Below are positions 1 through 7,787 of a stretch of DNA of 29,192 nucleotides, piece after piece. This stretch comes from a virus: positions 1 through 29,192 of IMG/VR virus record IMGVR_UViG_3300031800_000010. One strand, written 5' to 3'. Position 1 is the stretch's first letter. The number at the start of each line of letters is the position of its first letter. The position numbers and the translations under genes are program-made. The notes beneath the pieces were generated by a model. That model did not search any database. It had not been told where the DNA came from and was given only the letters and a program-made list of their open reading frames with translations.

Positions 1-1508
1 GCTAAAAAGAGATCACTAAACTCTAATGCACTTGTTCCTAATGCTGCTCCGTCTGAAGCATCTGGAACAAAAGCTGTAGTAGCTGTGATTGTTGTACCTT
101 GTACTGTGCTAGATCCTATAAAAGTTCCACTAGCTGTTACTGTTGTAAAAGCACCTGAACTAGCTGAGTTTGCTCCAACAGTAGCTCCATCAACAGTTCC
201 TCCGTTTATGTCGGCTGTATCTGCTACTAAAGCATCAGTTGTAACTGTACCATCAAAATAAGCATCTTTAAACTCATAAGAGCTAGAACCTAAATCAATA
301 TCATTATCCGCTACTGGAAGAATTGATCCATCATTAAATGTTACTTGATTAGCACCTGCTGCTGCTACTGTAATTACATTTGAGCCACTAAAGGTTATTG
401 AAGTATCGGTATCTCCGTCACCTGCAATACTGTCTAATTGAACAGCACCAACATTACTGAGTGCTGCATCGCCAAAGTCTAAAGCTCCTGCTACAGCAAG
501 TGTTCCTGAAATGTCTACGTTACCATTAATATCAATAGTAGTTGCAGTTAATTCAATCTCTGTATCTGATACTAAGTCTAAGACACCATCGGCTGATTGA
601 TAAATATAAGTACCTGAATCACCAAACTGAAGTTGGTCAGTACTTGAAAGAAGAATTCCTGTGTCGGCTACGTGTGTTAATGATACATCTTGATCATCTC
701 CGAAGTTTATTACTGCACCATCGGCTAAGAATAAATCTGAGAATTCTAATGCGCTTGTACCGAGTGCTGCGCCATCAGATGCATCGGGTACAAAAGCTGT
801 AGTAGCTGTTATTGTTGTTGCTTGGAAAGTACCATTAGTTGTTAATCCAGCATCTGCTGAATGTGTTAATGTTATATCTTGATCATCACCAAAATTTATG
901 ACTGCTCCATCGGCTAAGAATAAATCACTAAACTCAAGTGCAGATGTACCTAGTGCTGCACCATCGGATGCATCAGGCACAAAAGCTGTAGTAGCTGTTA
1001 TCGTTGTTCCTTGTAATGTGCTTGAGCCTGTGACAGCTCCTGTGACTGCTAAAGTACTTGATAGTGTAGTAGCTCCAGTAACTCCAAAAGTTCCTGCTAC
1101 TGTACCATTTACATCTACGTCAAGTGTATCGATATGTGCAGTACCATCTATGAAAAGATCTTTAAATTCTAGAGAGCTTGTACCTAAATCTATATCGTTA
1201 TCTGTTACTGGTGATATAACACCATCAGAAATTCTAATTTGTTCTACTGCTGCTGAAGATACTTCTACAAATACTCCCCATCGATTATTCGTGCTATCTG
1301 CAACTATCTTATTTAAAAAGTCTAAGTCACCAATCGTATGAACATTACCGCCTTCTGCTGCTGTTCCATCATGTTGATGTCCAGTTGAAGACGAAGTTGT
1401 TGAGTATGCAAAAGCATTTACTAATTGAGTGTATTCGTCATTAAACAAAGCTGCAGTAATGGTATCGCCATCACTAAATGAACTCTGCCTTGTATACGTT
1501 AAAGTCAT
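1..1508 (-). CDS. Repeat-rich tail fibre / virion surface protein (3' part beyond the window)
   Basis: The ATG at 1508 has a good AGGAG site 8 bases upstream, and the frame stays open to the window edge (over 500 codons), so the C-terminus is missing. The N-terminus (MTLTYTRQSSFSDGDTITA, then FNDEYTQLVNAFAYS and a GHQHDGTAAEGGN stretch) matches what I know as the attachment end of many marine phage tail proteins. The body is built from repeats: FVPDASDGAALGTSALEF appears three times (reading down from about 990, 800 and 75). The first two copies are exactly 189 bases (63 codons) apart. A second motif, DNDIDLGSSS-x-EFKD, appears twice (near 1200 and 300). This Ala/Thr/Ser/Gly-rich beta-repeat style is typical of fibres or fibre-like virion decorations. 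It is the last gene seen in the late operon, after the tail hub. The receptor-binding role is inferred from position and composition. Confidence 0.75.
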   Translation of the reverse strand, partial: MTLTYTRQSSFSDGDTITAALFNDEYTQLVNAFAYSTTSSSTGHQHDGTAAEGGNVHTIGDLDFLNKIVADSTNNRWGVFVEVSSAAVEQIRISDGVISPVTDNDIDLGTSSLEFKDLFIDGTAHIDTLDVDVNGTVAGTFGVTGATTLSSTLAVTGAVTGSSTLQGTTITATTAFVPDASDGAALGTSALEFSDLFLADGAVINFGDDQDITLTHSADAGLTTNGTFQATTITATTAFVPDASDGAALGTSALEFSDLFLADGAVINFGDDQDVSLTHVADTGILLSSTDQLQFGDSGTYIYQSADGVLDLVSDTEIELTATTIDINGNVDISGTLAVAGALDFGDAALSNVGAVQLDSIAGDGDTDTSITFSGSNVITVAAAGANQVTFNDGSILPVADNDIDLGSSSYEFKDAYFDGTVTTDALVADTADINGGTVDGATVGANSASSGAFTTVTASGTFIGSSTVQGTTITATTAFVPDASDGAALGTSALEFSDLFL

Positions 1509-1512
1509 CTAT

Positions 1513-3144
1513 TTATCTCCTACCTGATGGTTCATAATTTATATATAATCCGTTAATTCTGTATGATCCGTTTTGATCATCACTAAATATTCTAAATTTT
1601 GCAGTATTTCCACTTCCTTGTACTGCTTGTCTAGTCATTGGGGTTGCAGCAGCACCGAAAACACTTGTATTAAAAATTCCTGATCCAAATATTGCAGGAC
1701 TAGGAATCGAAGTTAATGTATAATCTCCTGGTTGCGGAATGTTTGTATCTTCATAATCATAGCGAACTCTCAAAGAAGGCTGTACTGTTCCTTCTGGACT
1801 TATTGATATTTTTACATATTTTAAAGTTTTTAGTGTTCCTAAATCTCCGAAATCTATATCTGGTGATTCATATTCTGCATCAATATTAGTAGCTGTTCCT
1901 GCTGGATTAAATTGATCTCCTGTATCGTGATTATATACATATCCTGTATAATCTCCATGATATATTTTTTCTACATTATCTACATCATATCCTGATGTAA
2001 AACCTTGGCTTGCTTGTATGCCTAGTAGTTCTGCCCACTCGAAACGGCTTCCTCCTTCTGGATTTATTCTTAATGTTCCTACAACTCCTTGAGATACTTT
2101 TGTTGCTGTACCAGAGCCACCATAAAATAATCTATATTGTGATTTTTTTCTAATAACTGCACTGCTAATATTATATGAATCTATACCAGCAGCAATATCT
2201 GTAAAAATAGGTACTATCTTTCTACTTAAAGAACCAAGTTCTACGTCACCAATTCTTGCTGTTCCTGCTACAGTACGAATACCATCAGGTGCTAAAAATA
2301 ATAATTGTCCTCCTACTTCTTGAATACTTGCGCCATCCAAACAACCAATATTCTTAGTGATCGGTGTTACTGTAATCGTAGAAGAATTATTAATATTTTC
2401 TAATTTATAAAGACTATTTCTACAGAAAATTATTAAATTATTTCGGAAGCTTCTTAAACCAACTACTTGATCATCTAGTAAAATGCTTCCTGATCCACTA
2501 GTAGTAAAATCATCTATATCACTTGTTCCACTATAATATATAGTATTAGGTGATGTTCCTGCGCCTGCTACAACTAAATGCTTATCATGAATTACACAGA
2601 ATTTAGGATATTCTGTACCGCTTACTGTTATTTCTTTTGCATAGTAGGTTCTACTACTTAATGCAGAGCCTGTACCTGTCATCTTAAAGTAGAATGGTTT
2701 GACTCCTGTACCTTTATCTGTTACAATTAACTCACCATAATCTGTAGCACCTTCAAAAATTGTAAAATCTGCTTGACCTTGTGATGTTCTTGCTGCAGCA
2801 CTACGACCTGTAAATGTACTATAGTTGTCTCCGCCACCTGCAACACTAGCCATATTTATTTGTAACCAACTATCTCCGTCTTGGCTAAAATATATATTTG
2901 TTCCTGAACAAGCAATTACTCCGTCTGCATATACTTTAAGTCCTAAAATTGGGTTTGCACTATTTGGTCTTGTTCCATCTCCAAATTGGCTATATCCACT
3001 AATACGTCTATAACCACCTGTTGTAGAAACTTCAAAATTTTGCAAACGAGTAGCTTCACCTGGAGTACGAAGTAACTCCAATTGGCTTGCTACTTTATTC
3101 AAGCCTCCTTGACAAGCTAATGCAAATGGTTGTGATTGTGCCAT
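1513..3144 (-). CDS. Tail hub / tail tubular protein B-like virion protein
   Basis: A 543-residue protein rich in beta-strand, Gly, Ser and Thr, with repeated short blade-like segments (for example GVIACSGTNIYFSQDGDSW near residue 75 and NTIYYSGTSDIDDF near 200). The N-terminus, with LELLRTPGEATRLQNFEVS followed by GGYRRISGY, resembles the opening of podovirus tail proteins of the T7 gp12 / P22 gp10 class, which form the tail tube or hub below the portal and its adaptor. It sits directly after the probable adaptor gene (4-base gap) and just before the fibre gene, the T7-like order adaptor, hub, fibre. The assignment rests on position and general fold impression, not on a catalytic motif. Confidence 0.6.
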   Translation of the reverse strand: MAQSQPFALACQGGLNKVASQLELLRTPGEATRLQNFEVSTTGGYRRISGYSQFGDGTRPNSANPILGLKVYADGVIACSGTNIYFSQDGDSWLQINMASVAGGGDNYSTFTGRSAAARTSQGQADFTIFEGATDYGELIVTDKGTGVKPFYFKMTGTGSALSSRTYYAKEITVSGTEYPKFCVIHDKHLVVAGAGTSPNTIYYSGTSDIDDFTTSGSGSILLDDQVVGLRSFRNNLIIFCRNSLYKLENINNSSTITVTPITKNIGCLDGASIQEVGGQLLFLAPDGIRTVAGTARIGDVELGSLSRKIVPIFTDIAAGIDSYNISSAVIRKKSQYRLFYGGSGTATKVSQGVVGTLRINPEGGSRFEWAELLGIQASQGFTSGYDVDNVEKIYHGDYTGYVYNHDTGDQFNPAGTATNIDAEYESPDIDFGDLGTLKTLKYVKISISPEGTVQPSLRVRYDYEDTNIPQPGDYTLTSIPSPAIFGSGIFNTSVFGAAATPMTRQAVQGSGNTAKFRIFSDDQNGSYRINGLYINYEPSGRR

Positions 3145-3148
3145 ATCG

Positions 3149-3919
3149 TTATGCTACTCTTACTCTATCGTCTGTCATATATTTAGGTATAGGATTTAAA
3201 AGATTGGATCTCATTTGTCTTAAACCTTTTTTATAATCATCTAATGCAAAAGCTGATGCTTGTGGATTATCTTTAAATTGCCACATATAATATCTAGCTC
3301 TTGCCAATAAAACTGTTGTATACATATCTGGAAATACAATTGCATCTCCATGTGCGCTCAATGCTGTAGGTAAATCCCAAGCAAAGTACCACACTCTATA
3401 AATCTCTTTAGGAATAGGACTTAATCCAAACTTTCTTCCGTCTGTACTTCTGAAAATAACATTGGGTTGGCCCCAATTTTGAGCATCAGCATCATCTATA
3501 TTTTCTGCTTCTCGTCTAAAGTCTTTCCAATCTTCAAGTATTTTAAAAGGAAGATTCCTGCTTACATAAGGAGCAGATGCTCCACTAACTCCAATAGTTG
3601 TCAGATAAAAATCATCCCAATTAACTGCTCCGTAGTCTGTAGTTACTGCACTAGAAGCTGCCTTTAGTTCATACCAACGAGTTCCTGCTACAGTTTCAAC
3701 ATAGACATTTCCGTAGAACGGATCTGTTGATCCACTTTCACCTGTTGCTAAAAATGACCAACGAGGTTCTGAGCTAACTATATCGTGATATGCTCTATTT
3801 ACGCAATCTTTAACGTGCTGCTGTATACCGACAGCACTTGAAAAATTTGCAGAGGTTAATACAACTTCATTTGATTCACGCAATAACTCATTTGATAATT
3901 GTAAATAAGTTGTTGCCAT
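3149..3919 (-). CDS. Head-tail adaptor / tail tubular protein A-like
   Basis: A 256-residue, mostly helical protein. The N-terminus (MATTYLQLSNELLRESNEV, then HVKDCVNRAYHDIVSSEPRW) and a C-terminal helical block (FPDMYTTVLLARARYYMWQF, then ALDDYKKGLRQMRSNLL) follow the pattern of podovirus adaptor proteins of the T7 gp11 type that bind under the portal ring. Size and position (after capsid, before the hub) agree. It follows the small 3922-4065 gene by 2 bases, so translation is probably coupled. No enzymatic motif is visible. It might instead be a neck-type completion protein. Confidence 0.6.
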   Translation of the reverse strand: MATTYLQLSNELLRESNEVVLTSANFSSAVGIQQHVKDCVNRAYHDIVSSEPRWSFLATGESGSTDPFYGNVYVETVAGTRWYELKAASSAVTTDYGAVNWDDFYLTTIGVSGASAPYVSRNLPFKILEDWKDFRREAENIDDADAQNWGQPNVIFRSTDGRKFGLSPIPKEIYRVWYFAWDLPTALSAHGDAIVFPDMYTTVLLARARYYMWQFKDNPQASAFALDDYKKGLRQMRSNLLNPIPKYMTDDRVRVA

Positions 3920-3921
3920 TG

Positions 3922-4065
3922 TTATTCTGCTACAGCAATCTCTTGTTGTTCGTCTGCTTCTCTATTCTGTTTGTCTTCAGAGTTTTCGTAGTAGCCTTCC
4001 ATTTCTTCAATGTTTTTATATTCGGCTGTACCAACTCCTTCTCCGTATCCTATACCTTTTGGCAT
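3922..4065 (-). CDS. Small acidic phage protein (47 aa)
   Basis: An ATG at 4065 with an AGGAG Shine-Dalgarno sequence about 7 bases upstream opens a 47-codon frame beginning MPKGIGYGEGVGTAEYK and ending QQEIAVAE, rich in Glu. It fills the gap between the basic protein at 4081-4266 and the adaptor gene exactly, which supports it being real. I do not recognise the family. Its place among head and tail genes suggests a minor virion or assembly factor. Confidence 0.65.
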   Translation of the reverse strand: MPKGIGYGEGVGTAEYKNIEEMEGYYENSEDKQNREADEQQEIAVAE

Positions 4066-4080
4066 GATGATTAACTCCTA

Positions 4081-4266
4081 TTATGTTTTTTGACGAGTAT
4101 AATTTTTTTGATTCTTTCCATTCTTACCAAAAATTCTATCCCAGCCTGTACTATATTTTTGTTTATCTTCTTTGTTATAAAACTTAGCAGATAAACCTAA
4201 TTTTCTGTTGCCTTTCTTCTTATTCTTTAAGATTAAAGGTCTTTGTTCTGTTCCTACTTGTGGCAT
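4081..4266 (-). CDS. Small basic protein (61 aa) downstream of capsid gene
   Basis: A 61-residue, very Lys/Arg/Asn-rich protein beginning MPQVGTEQRPLILKNKKKGN. An AGAGAG sequence stands in the ribosome-binding position. It is the first gene after the major capsid gene, separated from it by a strong hairpin (4283-4322). High positive charge and lack of hydrophobic segments suggest binding to nucleic acid or to the acidic capsid interior. I do not recognise a family. Like the next gene it begins MP-x-x-G, but otherwise they are unlike. Confidence 0.6.
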   Translation of the reverse strand: MPQVGTEQRPLILKNKKKGNRKLGLSAKFYNKEDKQKYSTGWDRIFGKNGKNQKNYTRQKT

Positions 4267-4282
4267 ATATTCTCTCTTTTAA

Positions 4283-4322
4283 GTATGGGGAAAGTAAACT
4301 TTTAAATTTCTTTCCCACATAC
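4283..4322 (-). terminator. Strong hairpin after the capsid gene (weak terminator or processing site)
   Basis: On the minus-strand transcript, arms GTATG-GGGAAAG and CTTTCCC-CATAC pair over 12 bp with a one-base bulge and a 15-base loop. The hairpin begins 20 bases past the capsid stop codon. No U-run follows, so it is not a textbook intrinsic terminator. T7 has a leaky terminator (T-phi) in the same place after its capsid gene, which would let capsid mRNA outnumber tail mRNAs. RNA stabilisation or cleavage is equally possible. Confidence 0.55.
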
Positions 4323-4342
4323 CATTTTGCTTTAAACTTCTA

Positions 4343-5338
4343 TTATGAAGTGTCAACTAAATAGAAAGCTGCGACTATAGCTTCACTACGAAGAACATTT
4401 GCACCATAAACGTGCAAACCTCTTACGATGTCACCAAAACTGGACGGATCACGAAGAACCTCAGTTTGTGTGATAGCTTGGGCTGTAGCCGTAGAACTAA
4501 TATGTCCAGCAATACATTTGCCTGTCGCATTTGACGTTGCAGCAATATTATTGGATTTATACATATTAAAACCACGTAGTTTTCCACTTGATACTAAGCC
4601 GTTGCGAAGCGAACCCATTCCTGCGTTGTAGTCTACTGACATGAGTTTAGAACCAGATGCTGATAACTCTTCATAAAAATTAGGAAGAGCACAAAACCAT
4701 CTACCTTCTTCAGGGATGTCTTGATCATCTAGTAAACGTGCCATTCTTGCCATGAGGTTTAGGGCATCAACACCAGTTCCATCAGCACCCAGCAAATCAA
4801 CAGAGTTGGTTGCATGAGTCATGCTAGAATCAGTACTTGAACTATCCGAACCGATCACATGATCAGGTGAGGAAGTAGATGCGCCACTAAACATTTCAGC
4901 AATTACGCCTGCATCAAATGCATCTTTCAATGCATAAGCAGCAGCACTAGAGGCTGCTTCTTTCCAATTCACGTGAGACATTGATTTCTCAATATCATCA
5001 ACTTTGAATTTGAAGGCGTTAGCTACATCAACAGTTAGGGTTTCTTCGGCATCAGTCAACTTTGTTTGCGTTATGTCAGCACCACGTTCATACTGATAAA
5101 CAGTAATCGTTGGTTCTTTGATAATACGTACAGTATCTCCGAAAGCGGAAATCTCACCAGAATAATCGGTGTTCGTAATTGCTTCTACAACCGAGGCTTT
5201 TCTAAAAAAGTTAAGTACCTTCTTGGAATAAACCTTCGGCATAAAGAATGCATTAGTCTGTCCACTTACGGAGTTCGCAAAGTTGGCATCAGTATCAGTT
5301 GACGGCTCAAATAGAGCGTCTGATTGATTATAAGCCAT
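4343..5338 (-). CDS. Major capsid protein
   Basis: A 331-residue protein located after the scaffold-like gene and before small head genes. The sequence has the feel of HK97-fold phage coat proteins: an N-terminal arm with FFMPKVYSKKVLNFFRKAS, then FGDTVRIIKEPTITVYQYER and a long helix (VDVANAFKFKVDDIEKSMSH). A C-terminal domain with VLRDPSSFGDIVRGLHVYGA follows. Codon use here is somewhat richer in G+C than in the flanking genes, as expected for a highly expressed gene. It would assemble about 415 copies if the head is T=7, but the triangulation is not visible from sequence. Confidence comes from order, length and pattern. Confidence 0.85.
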   Translation of the reverse strand: MAYNQSDALFEPSTDTDANFANSVSGQTNAFFMPKVYSKKVLNFFRKASVVEAITNTDYSGEISAFGDTVRIIKEPTITVYQYERGADITQTKLTDAEETLTVDVANAFKFKVDDIEKSMSHVNWKEAASSAAAYALKDAFDAGVIAEMFSGASTSSPDHVIGSDSSSTDSSMTHATNSVDLLGADGTGVDALNLMARMARLLDDQDIPEEGRWFCALPNFYEELSASGSKLMSVDYNAGMGSLRNGLVSSGKLRGFNMYKSNNIAATSNATGKCIAGHISSTATAQAITQTEVLRDPSSFGDIVRGLHVYGANVLRSEAIVAAFYLVDTS

Positions 5339-5369
5339 TTTATTTACCTTTAATTGTTAAAGATTAATA

Positions 5370-6284
5370 TTAAACACGCACTCTACCTTCTTCTACAGCA
5401 CGATCTATCTCGGATTCGAGACGATCATACTCATCCATAGGTAAAGCAGCGATCTCCTCTTGAGTCCATATTTTAGGCTGTCCTAGATTGGTATCTACTG
5501 TTGTAGTCTTCGTAGAAACCATGTCAGCAGCCTTTGAGTTGGAACTCATATTAGACTTCCTTTGAGTCTGTTTGTTCTGTGATCCTGCACCTATTAATCC
5601 CATATCCTGTTTAAATAAATCAATTGCTCGACTTGCTAAACCGACATTATGTGGATTATTATAAACCCATGCTTGAATATCTTCTTGTTGTGATTTTGCC
5701 CAATCGTGAAATTCATCACTATCTCGAATAGCTGCAAAATCAGGATGTTTATTCAACAAATCAGACTCTGCTTCTCTTCTTATGGCTGCTGATTCACGTT
5801 CTTGTAAAACACTCAACTGAGATTGTAACTCTTCAGTCTTGGCTTCACTCTGTAAATGTGAAACAGTTTCAACAACATCGTAAACATCTGGATACCGAGC
5901 TTTAAAATCTTCGAGTTCTTCTAAAGTTTTAGGAGCTTTATACTCAGGTCGTGAAGCAGTTGCTTCATTTATAAGTTCTTGCTCTCTACTTCTAAACTCG
6001 TTTAGCTTAGAATCGTAATGCTTTTTCAAGTCATCGTACCTTTTTTTATAGTTAGGTCTTGTATAAGGTTTTGCTTTCTGTGCTTTTGGTCTTTCTTGTT
6101 GGTCGCTCTCTTCCTCTTCTTGTTGAGCAGGTTGAGGTGCAACAAATAAACTATCAGCAGTTTCAACACCACCTGTAGGCATAACATCATCCGTATGCCA
6201 TGATTTTTTCAAGTTATACGGATTAGGTACTGGTCTATTTTCTTGTGCTTCTTCACTAGAAGCAACATTTTCATTATCAGTCAT
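5370..6284 (-). CDS. Scaffolding protein
   Basis: A 304-residue, highly charged, helix-rich protein immediately upstream of the capsid gene. After a disordered Pro/Gln/Glu-rich N-terminus (to about residue 70) comes a YKKRYDDLKKHYDSKLNEF coiled-coil segment, then further helices with LLNKHPDFAAIRDSDEFHDW and an acidic C-terminus. This layout (Pro-rich tail, coiled coil, position before the coat gene) is typical of scaffolds that template procapsid assembly and then leave. It has no protease motif, so release is probably without self-cleavage. Confidence 0.8.
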   Translation of the reverse strand: MTDNENVASSEEAQENRPVPNPYNLKKSWHTDDVMPTGGVETADSLFVAPQPAQQEEEESDQQERPKAQKAKPYTRPNYKKRYDDLKKHYDSKLNEFRSREQELINEATASRPEYKAPKTLEELEDFKARYPDVYDVVETVSHLQSEAKTEELQSQLSVLQERESAAIRREAESDLLNKHPDFAAIRDSDEFHDWAKSQQEDIQAWVYNNPHNVGLASRAIDLFKQDMGLIGAGSQNKQTQRKSNMSSNSKAADMVSTKTTTVDTNLGQPKIWTQEEIAALPMDEYDRLESEIDRAVEEGRVRV

Positions 6285-6449
6285 TTTTTTACTCTCCTTC
6301 CTTCGGGCTTGTTTCTTATTTAAAGGTCGCTTATTCCGAGAACGTCTTCTTTATAAGGGCTTGTATAAAACAAGGTAGCTCTAAAAGGTCTTTACTTTTT
6401 TAAGTTATGTAGAGTGCTGCTTGACTATAGCAGGTCGCTCTACGATTAA
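6285..6449 (-). other. 165-base spacer between the acidic protein and scaffold genes, with hairpin
   Basis: This is the widest gap within the late operon. It contains an inverted repeat at 6409-6443 (GTAGAG and CTGC pairing with GCAG and CTCTAC around a small internal loop and a 9-base hairpin loop). It also has three related words near 6325, 6374 and 6433 (aggtcgct / aggtagct / aggtcgct), about 50-60 bases apart. No U-run follows the hairpin and I see no convincing promoter, tRNA or open frame. An RNA-processing or expression-tuning element ahead of scaffold and capsid is possible. Confidence 0.35.
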
Positions 6450-7553
6450 TTAACTAGCGAACAGGCTCATTCGAGGATTTAAAATATCTGCATTCGCCTT
6501 TGCTCTCTTTGAAACTTCACTTTCAGGCAATATTCTGCCTGTAGGTAAAACTTTCTCGGAGACTATAGGCTGAACTGCTTCTTCTTCTACATCTTCTTCC
6601 TGAACATATCCACCAGCTTGTTCTGTTCGTCTTTCTTCTTCTTGGTCAGCTTCCGTTTCGGCTACTTCCATTAAACCTTGTAGGTTATCTGGACCGATTT
6701 GGTTAGCTGCTTTAGAAGTCATAACGAACTCTCCATCCGATAACCTTGCGGGTATCGAATCGGAAACGGCTGATCCTGGACCTTCAACAAGTCCAGAACC
6801 TGCAAATTCAGATGCCGTTTCGACAACCTTATCGAAGATCATGCTTAATTGATCATCTCCGCTAAGTCTGTCCAAAAGGTACTGTTCTTCTTCTTCATCT
6901 AGTGCTTCATCAATTATGAAATCTACATAATTACCTTCCATTTCTTCGTCTGGAAGCATTGTTTCTATTGGTTCTTCCTCAATTTCTAAAGGAATTGTCT
7001 CTTCTTCTGGCATTAATTCACCCATTTGTTCATTTATTATTTCTCCACCTTCTTGACTTCCTTTTCTATATACTTTTGGCATTTCTTCTTCTAATGGATT
7101 TGCACCAACATCTTCACCAGTAGGATCTTCTTGTTGCTTTGCGCTCTCTATAGCTTTTATATTTTCTATTGTTTCATTTATATCTGATAATACATCCTCT
7201 TTACTTTTTTCTTCAAATTCAAAAGTACTTAGAGATATAGCTATAGCATCTTCATGTTTATTCTGTTCCAAATCTCTCATAAACCAACCTTCAGCACCAG
7301 CAGAAATGTTGTATTGAGCAGCCTTATTTATTAATTCTTGATAATCAGGTTCTTCATAATCAGGTTGTGTACCCTCATTAAGTTGTTCTCTTCCTAACAA
7401 ATTAGGAATTGTCATTGTTTTTTTTGGTTTAGGTTTATAAAGATAAGAAGGGTTATATCCAAAATCTAACGGATTTTTTACATCGGTTTTTTTAACATTT
7501 TTATATAAGCTTGGTAATAAATTACTTATTATAGCTTTAATTCCTGTAGCCAT
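6450..7553 (-). CDS. Acidic virion-associated protein between portal and scaffold (367 aa)
   Basis: A 367-residue protein with a basic N-terminal 50 residues and a very acidic middle (several runs of Glu). Near residue 265 it has the motif GPGSAVSDSIPARLSDGEFV followed by MTSKAANQIG. The SDSIPARLSDGEFVM signature recurs in phage tail and virion proteins, so a structural role is likely, but the exact job is unknown to me. It follows the portal region and precedes the scaffold. The ATG at 7553 has a GAGG site in the end of the upstream frame. Confidence 0.6.
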   Translation of the reverse strand: MATGIKAIISNLLPSLYKNVKKTDVKNPLDFGYNPSYLYKPKPKKTMTIPNLLGREQLNEGTQPDYEEPDYQELINKAAQYNISAGAEGWFMRDLEQNKHEDAIAISLSTFEFEEKSKEDVLSDINETIENIKAIESAKQQEDPTGEDVGANPLEEEMPKVYRKGSQEGGEIINEQMGELMPEEETIPLEIEEEPIETMLPDEEMEGNYVDFIIDEALDEEEEQYLLDRLSGDDQLSMIFDKVVETASEFAGSGLVEGPGSAVSDSIPARLSDGEFVMTSKAANQIGPDNLQGLMEVAETEADQEEERRTEQAGGYVQEEDVEEEAVQPIVSEKVLPTGRILPESEVSKRAKANADILNPRMSLFAS

Positions 7554-7787
7554 TTATTTTTCCTCTTTTCTATCTAGTGCTTCTTGCACCGTTTCTTTAA
7601 GCTGTTCCAACCGTACCAGAGAATTGATCTTCCCCTGGCAACGGAACATTTCCTGTTCCGATGTTGCCACCACCAGTGCCTGTAACTCCAAGAGCTTGAG
7701 GTTGTTCAGGTGTTCCTTGAGGGCCTCCCATAGCTGGCGGTTGTTCGCCAACGGCTTGAGTTTCTGTGCCAGTTTCTTGTCCAACAT
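7554..7787 (-). CDS. Possible small coiled-coil protein overlapping the portal 3' end
   Basis: A 77-codon frame lies in a different register over the last 190 bases of the portal gene and ends one base before the next start codon. Its final third (LEQLKETVQEALDRKEEK) lies mostly beyond the portal stop and is a convincing charged helix. The whole product is Leu/Lys/Glu-rich and looks helical. The ATG at 7787 has an AGGA about 10 bases upstream. The overlapping portal tail is low-complexity Gln/Pro/Gly, which can throw up Leu-rich shadows, so this may instead be a shorter gene with an alternative start. Confidence 0.4.
   Translation of the reverse strand: MLDKKLAQKLKPLANNRQLWEALKEHLNNLKLLELQALVVATSEQEMFRCQGKINSLVRLEQLKETVQEALDRKEEK

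Noticed and set aside
898-1341. Plus-strand open frame (147 aa) opposite the fibre gene
   Set aside because: It is the antisense shadow of the Ala/Thr/Ser-rich fibre repeats; no ribosome-binding site and no protein-like pattern.
4081-4266. Idea that the two small MP-x-x-G genes (3922-4065 and 4081-4266) are a duplication
   Set aside because: Only the first residues look alike; one is acidic, the other strongly basic.
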